A DNA stretch of 16,316 bases from Candidatus Njordarchaeota archaeon. Its GTDB lineage: Archaea > Asgardarchaeota > Njordarchaeia > Njordarchaeales > Njordarchaeaceae. Below the pieces are notes generated by a model. The model saw nothing but the letters and a program-made list of their open reading frames with translations, ran no database searches and was not told the DNA's origin. The stretch lies in NCBI GenBank assembly GCA_029856625.1, contig JAHKLG010000016.1:1-16316 (forward strand), read 5' to 3'. The translations under genes were made by a program, and so were the position numbers. Shown here in pieces: positions 7,291 to 13,670 of this stretch (positions within the stretch are counted from its first letter, which is position 1; the number at the start of each line of letters is the position of its first letter).

Positions 7291-7395
7291 CTTATCACCA
7301 GGCCTTCACAATAACCATTAAAGATTTCAGTACAATGAAGATTAATGAAGAACATCTCGATAATTTTAACTTTTCTTCCCACGCTTTTTCAATCA

Positions 7396-7432
7396 CTATA
7401 TAGAATATTAAGCTAATCTAGCATAATATGCT
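7396..7432. promoter_or_regulatory. Divergent promoter between leuS and the GNAT gene
   Basis: CTATATAG at 7396-7403 is its own reverse complement and can act as a TATA box in both directions: leftwards for leuS (start near 7375, leader about 85 nt) and rightwards for the acetyltransferase (start near 7425). AGCAT-AAT-ATGCT at 7420-7432 is a 5+5 bp inverted repeat that could be an operator or an additional AT-rich box. The leuS leader also has an 8-bp direct repeat, AATGAAGA, at 7334-7341 and 7344-7351. Assignments are from motif and position only. Confidence 0.4.
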
Positions 7433-7465
7433 GGTTAAATTAAGTAGCTAAATGAGGTATGCTTA

Positions 7466-7972
7466 ATGCTTATGGAGTGGAAAAACTTAATCGTTGTACG
7501 AAGAATGACTAGAAATGACTTACCAATTATTGCCGAAATTGCTCACCGCGCATTTAGGAATGGCCCTGATTCCTACTGGGCCGTAATTGGAGCTAAGAGG
7601 GCTCAGCGAACATTTGTGGCTGAAATGAATAACAAAGTTGTCGGCGTGATAGAGATCGAAATAGTCAATTTATCAGTTGGCAGGCAGGGACACGTAGGTT
7701 ACATATTTGTGGATCCAAATTATCAGCGGAGGGGAATAGGTACGAAATTACTAATAACTGCTGAAAATTTCTTTAAAGAGAAAGGAGCTAAGGCCTCATG
7801 GGCATTAACAAGTCCGGAAAACATTGCAGCACAAAGACTTTTTGAAAAAAATGGTTATAGGAGAGTATTCCTTAAGGAATTATTCCAGATGTTGCCCGTG
7901 AAAGATGCCGAGAAACTATTAAGAAGAATGGTTTACTGGGAAGGCGATATTATATATCATAAGCCGCTTTGA
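7466..7972 (+). CDS. GNAT-family N-acetyltransferase (RimI-like)
   Basis: Transfers the acetyl group of acetyl-CoA to an amine acceptor. In 168 residues the core is complete: beta-strand VGYIFVDPNYQRRGIGTKLL (78-97) contains the pyrophosphate-binding Q-R-R-G-I-G loop at 87-92, and NIAAQRLFEKNGYR (119-132) is the conserved motif B helix with the usual FEKxGF/Y end. The N-terminal half (VRRMTRNDLPIIAEIAHRAF) is the usual acceptor-side region. This layout resembles the archaeal RimI/Ard1 group, which acetylates protein N-termini, but small-molecule acceptors cannot be ruled out, so no symbol is given. ATG 7466 has GAGGT at 7454-7458, seven nt upstream; ATG 7472 is a less well-spaced alternative. 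Diverges from leuS. Confidence 0.88.
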   Translation: MLMEWKNLIVVRRMTRNDLPIIAEIAHRAFRNGPDSYWAVIGAKRAQRTFVAEMNNKVVGVIEIEIVNLSVGRQGHVGYIFVDPNYQRRGIGTKLLITAENFFKEKGAKASWALTSPENIAAQRLFEKNGYRRVFLKELFQMLPVKDAEKLLRRMVYWEGDIIYHKPL

Positions 7973-7998
7973 CGAATGATTTTTCTCTGAGGGAAATT

Positions 7999-8557
7999 AT
8001 GCGACTAATGTTAGTTAGAATTGAGGAAGCTGATATTATTAAATCCCTAATTGAGGACATACTTCTTCACGCTTATCAATTCTCAGAGATCGCTTATGCT
8101 CGTTTTTTAATTAAATTAGAAATTACTAGAGAGAACGAATACTACTAGTTAACTTGAATTATCAACCACGAGAATATATGGTATTGGTAGTATAACTATG
8201 ACAGATAAGGAAGGAGAGATTGTTTTTCAGCCACCACGATTCTTAGGAAGGATAATATTGAGAAAGCTCTACGAAGAGCTGTTAAATTAGCTAGAGTACA
8301 CGCTACATTATTCTCTAAAAAATCTGGATGAAAAAATTAATTACGTAGATAAGGGAATTCTAATCCATGATAGTCCTATAGGAGGTCATACCTTAGATCT
8401 TTTTACCAGGGATCTCTCATTCACATTTGAGAAAGCTTATCAAGAATGATGACGTACAAGCATGCATTGGTCCAGTAACCATATCTGGCACCTTCTTCTC
8501 CATGATTATAATATCGTAGCTATCTCATCAGCTCATAAGGTTTTTACGTGGGTGTAA
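7999..8557 (+). pseudogene. Frameshifted remnant of a protein gene, family not recognised
   Basis: The 745-bp space between the GNAT gene and tyrS has no intact gene but contains protein-like reading frames that hand over to one another. Pieces: 7999-8148 (ATG after GAGGG; includes HAYQFSEIAYARFLIKLEI); 8153-8250, including TMTDKEGEIVFQPPRFLG; a shift at about 8249 to 8251-8325 (DNIEKALRRAVKLARVHA); a shift at about 8326 to 8327-8446 (DSPIGGHTLDLFTRDL); a shift at about 8446 to 8445-8501 (ACIGPVTISGTFF); a shift at about 8501 to 8501-8557 (YNIVAISSAHKVF). A further shift near 8552 would continue into GVIPSMIFSNVNFS. The joined product would be roughly 170-200 residues. I do not recognise the family. 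The 49-aa first piece could be a separate small gene. Sequencing error is an alternative, though the neighbouring large genes are intact. Confidence 0.6.
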
Positions 8558-8635
8558 TTCCTAGTATGATTTTCTCAAATGTTAATTTCTCAATCACACA
8601 ATTCACGCAACGTTTGATCGGGAAAGTTTTAATAC

Positions 8636-8643
8636 TTTATATA
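8636..8643 (+). promoter_or_regulatory. TATA box of tyrS
   Basis: TTTATATA is a consensus-quality archaeal TATA box, predicting transcription from about 8665-8670 and a leader of about 50 nt to ATG 8718. It lies after the pseudogene remnant, so tyrS keeps its own promoter. Confidence 0.65.
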
Positions 8644-8717
8644 GGGAATCCACTACAGAATATGCTAAGAGCACTTGGATTAATGATTAGCGATTCTAGA
8701 AACTATCGGGGATTAGA

Positions 8718-9836
8718 ATGGAGGTTAAGGATAGGCTTGAGCTCGTACTACGAAATGTCGCAGAGCCAATCGAAGAATTCGTCATAACGCTTCAAGATCT
8801 TAAGGAATTACTGAAAAAGAAAGCAAATCCCTCTGCATACATAGGATACGAGCCTAGCGGCCCGATTCATATAGGCTATTTACCAAGCATTGAGAAAATT
8901 CTTGACTTTCAAAGAGCTGGATTTAAAGTCATCATATTATTAGCTGACCTTCACGCATTTCTTAACCGAAAAGGTCCTCTAGAATTGATACAAGAAGTTT
9001 CTGAAACCTATTGGCGAGAGATATTTAAGGCGCTAGGAGCCGATAAAGCGAAATTCGTATTGGGGAGTTCATACCAGCTTGAAAAAGACTATGTGCTTGA
9101 TTTAATGCTTTTAAGTGAAAGAGTTAGGGTAAAAGAAGCTTGGAGAGCTATGACTATAATTGCTAGGGAAGCTGAGAATCCTACTGTGAGTCAGTATATC
9201 TATCCATTAATGCAAGCACTTGATATACTTTACTTAGAAGCTGACGTTGCTTTTGGAGGAACGGATCAAAGGAAGGTTTACGTGCTAGCCAGAGAGCAAT
9301 TTTCGCAATCTGATATCAAATTAAACCATGAAATATGGGTGCCCGTGATAATTCATCTTCCAATGGTTATAGGACTGACTGGGGAAAAAATGTCAAGTAG
9401 TAAGCCTGAGACTCATATTGCTGTTCATGATAGACCAGAAACAATAAAAAAGAAAATGAGGAATGCGCTCTGCCAGCCAGATGTAATAGATCCAGACAAA
9501 AATCCGATATTCTCTTTCTTACGATATGTAATTTTCCCCTACATCGATAAATTCGTAGTTCATCGTGAAGAAAAATACGGAGGAGATATAATATATACCC
9601 GGATAGAAGATCTAGAGAAAGATTACCTGGCGAAAAGACTCCATCCATTAGACCTGAAAATGGCTATTGCGAACTATTTCATAGAGAGATTAAAACCTGC
9701 TAGGAAAAAGTTAGAAGAGGATCCAGATATACTAAGACCAATTTATAAACTACAGAAATGGCAATGGGAGCATGGCTTCATTGGCCGAGATGCTTGGGAG
9801 AAACTATCTAAAGAGTATTCTTATTATGGACTTTAA
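8718..9836 (+). CDS. tyrS: Tyrosyl-tRNA synthetase, archaeal type
   Basis: Class I synthetase attaching tyrosine to tRNA-Tyr. The 372 residues contain SAYIGYEPSGPIHIGYL, with the HIGH-equivalent HIGY at 51-54 and the tyrosine-pocket Tyr in YIGYEPSG. Helix YPLMQALDILYLEADVAFGG matches the archaeal YxxxQxxD substrate-binding segment. GEKMSSSKPE carries KMSSS at 224-228. These features match the archaeal/eukaryotic TyrRS of the Methanocaldococcus type, and distinguish it from TrpRS. It is about 65 residues longer than that minimal enzyme, with a C-terminal part ending near SKEYSYYGL. A consensus TATA box lies upstream; the site before ATG 8718 (GGGGA at 8708-8712) is weak. A MoaD-like gene follows 18 bp later, probably cotranscribed. 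Confidence 0.96.
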   Translation: MEVKDRLELVLRNVAEPIEEFVITLQDLKELLKKKANPSAYIGYEPSGPIHIGYLPSIEKILDFQRAGFKVIILLADLHAFLNRKGPLELIQEVSETYWREIFKALGADKAKFVLGSSYQLEKDYVLDLMLLSERVRVKEAWRAMTIIAREAENPTVSQYIYPLMQALDILYLEADVAFGGTDQRKVYVLAREQFSQSDIKLNHEIWVPVIIHLPMVIGLTGEKMSSSKPETHIAVHDRPETIKKKMRNALCQPDVIDPDKNPIFSFLRYVIFPYIDKFVVHREEKYGGDIIYTRIEDLEKDYLAKRLHPLDLKMAIANYFIERLKPARKKLEEDPDILRPIYKLQKWQWEHGFIGRDAWEKLSKEYSYYGL

Positions 9837-9854
9837 TTTATAGGGCGAAAACGA

Positions 9855-10148
9855 ATGGGGAAACTTATACTATATGGGGAGCTAGCTAGGAGAATAGGAC
9901 GAAGAGAAATAAAGATCTCTACTCGTGGTAAGAGAGTTATAGATATACTCAAGGAATTTGCAGAAAAGTATAATGTGGTTGAATTATTATTCAAAGACAA
10001 TAAAATTCGTCCTTTATACCTAATACTAATTGACGGCCGTGATTATTATAGCTTAGGATTACTAAATACTACGTTAGATGAGGAAAAAGAAATTAGGATT
10101 ATTCCTACATTTCATGGGGGTAACTTTTTTCTTTCTAGACTTATATGA
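9855..10148 (+). CDS. MoaD/ThiS/SAMP-like ubiquitin-fold protein with tail after the di-glycine
   Basis: A 97-residue beta-grasp protein: GKLILYGELARRIGRREIKI (strands 1-2), a helix with RVIDILKEFAEKYN, LYLILIDGRDYYSLG, then LDEEKEIRIIPTFHGG. The IRIIPTFHGG end is the classic C-terminus of MoaD/SAMP proteins, whose terminal Gly is adenylated by an E1-like enzyme and used for sulfur transfer (molybdopterin or tRNA thiolation) or protein conjugation. Here Gly88-Gly89 is followed by eight residues, NFFLSRLI, which would block activation unless removed. The bases are a G5 run (10116-10120) then TAA: one extra G would end the protein exactly at HGG. Either the frame is shifted by one base in a homopolymer, or the product is a precursor that is trimmed. 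It follows tyrS by 18 bp with no clear Shine-Dalgarno. Confidence 0.82.
   Translation: MGKLILYGELARRIGRREIKISTRGKRVIDILKEFAEKYNVVELLFKDNKIRPLYLILIDGRDYYSLGLLNTTLDEEKEIRIIPTFHGGNFFLSRLI
10124..10136 (+). terminator. T-rich end of the tyrS-moaD-like transcript
   Basis: CTTTTTTCTTTCT follows directly after the out-of-frame TAA at 10121-10123. It looks like an archaeal terminator placed at the end of the expected reading frame; in the frame as written it encodes the unusual hydrophobic tail. Confidence 0.5.
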
Positions 10149-10194
10149 AATAGTCCATGTTTGAATCTTATCTAAATTTTTGTGTGATGACCAA

Positions 10195-10220
10195 AGATCG
10201 GTGATCATCATGACCGATCT
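10195..10220 (+). promoter_or_regulatory. Perfect inverted repeat bracketing the pheS start codon
   Basis: AGATCGGT (10195-10202) and ACCGATCT (10213-10220) are perfect 8-bp inverted arms around a 10-nt loop. The left arm holds the beginning of the GGTGAT ribosome binding site (10200-10205), and ATG 10210-10212 occupies the last three loop bases. As RNA this would hide the start region; as DNA it is a good-looking operator. The duplicated ATGACC at 10187 and 10210 suggests it arose partly by a local duplication. Confidence 0.6.
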
Positions 10221-11787
10221 CTCTGAGCTCATAAATATGTTGACAGAGAGCGAAAGAAAATTATTAGAGTTCTTTCAGCAGAGGAAATTAGAAACAATAC
10301 ATGAAGATGAGCTAGCTAAAACTTTACAAACTGACATTGCTGAAATTTCACGAAGTGCATTATGGCTTGAAAATAAAGGTATCGTAAGGAGGTTAAAGGA
10401 AGAAATAGAAGTATTAACCATAAGCGGGAAGGGAAGGAAGTACTTGAATAGCCCGTTGCCAGAACAGAGACTTCTTGATTATTTGAGAGAAAGGAAGAAG
10501 GCCAGTTTTGATGAAGCACTAAAATCTTTATCAATGGACTTCAACGAATTTAATGCCGCTCTAGGAAAACTCAGTCGAGAAAAATTAATTAGAATTGTCA
10601 AAGAAAATGAAAAGCGCTACATACAGATAACAGAAAAAGGACTCTCCGTATTAGAATTACCGACTTCCCAGGTATTTAAGGAATTTGTTAAAAAAGAGGA
10701 AATCCCGGTTGATCAAGCAAAAAAGTATGGAAGAGAGATATTAGATCTTCTTCGTCGAGGAATTTTGACAAAAAAGAGAATTACTCGCATAAGAATAGAG
10801 CTTACGGATTTAGGAAGAAAGCTTGTGAAAATGGGTATTCCTAAGATAGAAGTAATAGATTCTTTGACACCAGAAATCATCGTAAGTCGTGAATGGCAGA
10901 AAAAGAAGCTAAGATGGTATGATGTTACCTCTAAAGTACCCAGAACATGGGGTGGTAGAAAGCATCCTTTACATGAAATAATGGATCTTATCAGAAACAT
11001 TTTCTTAGAAATGGGATTTATGGAAATGAGAGGACCATGGGTCGAGATAGCTTTCTGGAACATGGATAGCATGTGGATTCCTCAGGATCATCCTGCACGT
11101 GAAATGCAGGCCACATTCTACCTTAAGAAACCGATAAGAGGATTCGTGCACGATAAGGAATTGATCTCCATAGTAAAGGAAATTCAAGAAACTGGAGGCG
11201 ATACGGGATCCACAGGATGGCAACAACCTTGGTCTGTTGAAGAAGCACTGAGAACTCTACTTAGGACCCATACAACAGCTGTTACCTTTAGGGTTCTTGG
11301 ATTCATAATAAGAAAAGGCATCCTTAAACCTCCTGTTAAGTTTTTCTGCATAGATAGAGTTTTCCGAAACGAAACAATTGACTGGAAACATCTAGCAGAA
11401 TTCCATCAAGTAGAGGGATTTGTCGCAGCAAAAGGTTTGACCCTTAGAAGTCTAATGGGTTATATTAAGGAATTCTACAGAAAAATGGGTATCTATAAGC
11501 TTCGGTTTAAACCTACATATAACCCATATACGGAACCTAGCATGGAAATATTTGCTTGGCATCCTAAGGTCGAAAAGTGGATAGAAGTAGGTAATAGCGG
11601 TTTATTCAGACCCGAAAGTTTGAGACCATATGGAATTAATGTCCCCGTAATTGCTTGGGGTCTGGCTGTTGAGAGATTAGCGGCTATAATTTACGACATC
11701 GAAGATATTCGCAGATTAGTGGGACCAATGTGTGACGTAAATTGGATTCGATGGCACAGAGCTCCTGTTGGGAAAATTTTTGAGTGA
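10210..11787 (+). CDS. pheS: Phenylalanyl-tRNA synthetase alpha subunit
   Basis: Catalytic alpha subunit of the (alpha-beta)2 class II enzyme that charges tRNA-Phe. In 525 residues the first 200 or so are winged-helix modules (for example KLLEFFQQRKLETIHEDELA), as in archaeal and cytosolic eukaryotic PheRS, where they contact tRNA. The catalytic core has HPLHEIMDLIRNIFLEMGF (motif 1 region), QDHPAREMQATFYL, motif 2 FRNETIDWKHLAEFHQVEG at 385-403 and motif 3 AWGLAVERLA from 482. The frame is open upstream to a TTG at 10180, but ATG 10210 is chosen because GGTGAT lies 4-5 nt before it and MTDLSEL is a better N-terminus. pheT follows immediately. An inverted repeat around the start may regulate translation or transcription. 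Confidence 0.97.
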   Translation: MTDLSELINMLTESERKLLEFFQQRKLETIHEDELAKTLQTDIAEISRSALWLENKGIVRRLKEEIEVLTISGKGRKYLNSPLPEQRLLDYLRERKKASFDEALKSLSMDFNEFNAALGKLSREKLIRIVKENEKRYIQITEKGLSVLELPTSQVFKEFVKKEEIPVDQAKKYGREILDLLRRGILTKKRITRIRIELTDLGRKLVKMGIPKIEVIDSLTPEIIVSREWQKKKLRWYDVTSKVPRTWGGRKHPLHEIMDLIRNIFLEMGFMEMRGPWVEIAFWNMDSMWIPQDHPAREMQATFYLKKPIRGFVHDKELISIVKEIQETGGDTGSTGWQQPWSVEEALRTLLRTHTTAVTFRVLGFIIRKGILKPPVKFFCIDRVFRNETIDWKHLAEFHQVEGFVAAKGLTLRSLMGYIKEFYRKMGIYKLRFKPTYNPYTEPSMEIFAWHPKVEKWIEVGNSGLFRPESLRPYGINVPVIAWGLAVERLAAIIYDIEDIRRLVGPMCDVNWIRWHRAPVGKIFE

Positions 11788-11797
11788 GGTGCTTAAG

Positions 11798-13516
11798 ATG
11801 CCGATTCTCGATACCCAGCTTTCTAGGTTAAACAAGTTTGTAGGCAAGGAATTCACAATAGATGAGCTGGCTGAGGTATTATTCAGGTTTGGTATGGAGT
11901 TAGATAGTTATGAAAAACTTCCCAATGGAGACTATGCCCTCAAAATAGAAATAACCCCCGACCGTCCAGACATGCTATCAGTCTTCGGCTTGGCACGCGC
12001 CCTCAGGAAATACTTAGGGATAAACCCTGGGCTAGAAGAGTATGCACTACACACGGATGCAAGGTACAAAATACTTGTGGATAAAAGTGTGACTAGAATT
12101 AGACCTTACATTGCTGGAGTAGTGGTTCATAACATAAGGTTAGATGAAGATACCATTCGTGACCTTATATACGCTCAGGAAAAACTCCATGAGACATTCT
12201 GTCGAGGAAGGAAGAAAGCATCCATTGGTTTATATCCACTTAAGAATATTTCTTGGCCATTGCATTATTATGCTGAGGATCCATACAAAATAAGATTCAA
12301 ACCACTGGGTTTTGATTTTGAAATGACAGCGATCGAAATTCTACAAAAGCATCCCACAGGTCAGAAATATGCTCATATCTTACTAGGTCATGAAAAATAC
12401 CCATTATTCACAGATAACGCCAATCACGTATTATCTTTACCACCAATCATAAATTCTGAAGATTACGGCAAAATTACGCCAGAGGATAATAAAATCTTAA
12501 TTGAAACAACCGGTATTCATAAGCCCACTGTTAAATTAGTGATTAATATAATGGCAACAATAATGCATGATCTCGGAGGGAAATTGTACTCTGTGGAAAT
12601 CGTATACCCAGAAAGTGGTTCAGAAAGAAGCCCTTACCTAGAATATAGAGAAGTCAAGATAAAAACTAACTACATAAATGAAGTCCTAGGCATTAAATTA
12701 TCGTGCAAGAAAGCTTGTGAGTTATTAGCTAGGATGGGTTTCGGCACCAAAAAAATCTCTGATGACGAAGTATTGGTGCGTATACCTCCCTATAGAGCAG
12801 ATATTTGGCATCTAATTGATATCATCGATGATATAGGAAGAGCCTATGGATTTGATAATATGGAGCCAGAGCTCACTCCCGTATTTACTGTTGGAGGTCT
12901 AACTGAAAGAAGTACTATCATCACATTTATCCGGGATTTATTAATCGGTCTCGGCTTCACTGAGGCGTTCACTTTTGCATTAACAAGCATTGAAGATCAG
13001 TTTGATAAAATGCTCCTTGAAAGAGATGAGAACATAGTTATCATAGCTGGGGCTCGAGAAAAGAAGATAAATATGGTACGTAAATGGCTTTTACCAGAAC
13101 TGCTCAAGGCATTAGCCAATAACAAGGATCGTAGATATCCTATAAAACTCTTCGAAGTTTCTGATGTTGTCGTCCCTGATAATAGATCAGATACAGGAGC
13201 TATCAATAAAACCCACTTAGCTTTAGTTTCTGCGCATAAGGAAGCTAACTTCACTGAGGCCAGGCAATGTTTAGAATACGTGCTTCAAGCATTAGGGTTT
13301 GAAAATCTCTCCTTCATTAGAACCAGACATTCATCATTCATAGAAGGTCGAGTAGCGAAAGTCATTGTGGATGGAAAAGACATCGGTGTAATCGGCGAAC
13401 TCCATCCTCAAGTGATATTAAATTGGGGTCTCGCTGTCCCTATATCCGCAGCAGAGATAAGTATAAGCGAATTATTCGGATGGAAATACAAACCAGTAGA
13501 TGTCCCAGAGTTTTAG
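11798..13516 (+). CDS. pheT: Phenylalanyl-tRNA synthetase beta subunit
   Basis: Beta subunit of PheRS; it holds the editing (B3/B4) site that clears Tyr-tRNA-Phe and the structural catalytic-like module. The 572 residues are normal for the shorter archaeal/eukaryotic type, lacking the bacterial N-terminal OB domain and C-terminal FDX-like domain. Recognisable parts include KIEITPDRPDMLSVFGLARA near the N-terminus, the B5 region with RIPPYRADIWHLIDIIDDIG and AYGFDNMEP, and the C-terminal IGVIGELHPQVILNWGL. The frame extends back to a TTG at 11768 inside pheS, but ATG 11798 is chosen: GAGGTG (11786-11791) overlaps the pheS stop (11785-11787) and sits 6 nt before it, giving tight translational coupling in a pheST operon. 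Confidence 0.97.
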   Translation: MPILDTQLSRLNKFVGKEFTIDELAEVLFRFGMELDSYEKLPNGDYALKIEITPDRPDMLSVFGLARALRKYLGINPGLEEYALHTDARYKILVDKSVTRIRPYIAGVVVHNIRLDEDTIRDLIYAQEKLHETFCRGRKKASIGLYPLKNISWPLHYYAEDPYKIRFKPLGFDFEMTAIEILQKHPTGQKYAHILLGHEKYPLFTDNANHVLSLPPIINSEDYGKITPEDNKILIETTGIHKPTVKLVINIMATIMHDLGGKLYSVEIVYPESGSERSPYLEYREVKIKTNYINEVLGIKLSCKKACELLARMGFGTKKISDDEVLVRIPPYRADIWHLIDIIDDIGRAYGFDNMEPELTPVFTVGGLTERSTIITFIRDLLIGLGFTEAFTFALTSIEDQFDKMLLERDENIVIIAGAREKKINMVRKWLLPELLKALANNKDRRYPIKLFEVSDVVVPDNRSDTGAINKTHLALVSAHKEANFTEARQCLEYVLQALGFENLSFIRTRHSSFIEGRVAKVIVDGKDIGVIGELHPQVILNWGLAVPISAAEISISELFGWKYKPVDVPEF

Positions 13517-13580
13517 GAGTGAATTCAAAAAAATCTTTCTTATTAAGAGTATTTCATGCCCTTCGGATTTTTCTCAGTAT

Positions 13581-13663
13581 AGACTATATGAGCATTATGA
13601 CATTCTAATTTTTATTAAACAGCGTACCTACGAAATCTATTAAGAAACTCCCCTCTTCTGGTG
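13581..13663 (+). promoter_or_regulatory. Promoter region and ribosome binding site of the DNA ligase gene
   Basis: The 154-bp gap after pheT has two candidate TATA elements, CTATATG (13584-13590) and TTTATTAAA (13611-13619), and a GGTG at 13660-13663 seven nt before ATG 13671. T-rich tracts near 13568-13574 may end the pheST transcript. Which box is used cannot be told from sequence. Confidence 0.4.
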
Positions 13664-13670
13664 TCTCAAA

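Noticed and set aside
7281..7355. A 24-codon upstream frame on the minus strand overlapping the leuS start (ATG at 7355, stop inside leuS), as a possible attenuation peptide.
   Set aside because: It has only two Leu codons, no ribosome binding site and no leucine run, so chance is enough to explain it.
8548..8787. A 79-codon frame starting at a GTG and overlapping the tyrS start.
   Set aside because: It runs out of frame into the beginning of tyrS, and the first part is better explained as the tail of the pseudogene remnant.
10184..10226. GTGATGA followed later by CTGA near the pheS start, resembling C and D boxes of a C/D guide RNA.
   Set aside because: No D' and C' boxes with correct spacing, and the stretch is accounted for by the pheS start region and its inverted repeat.
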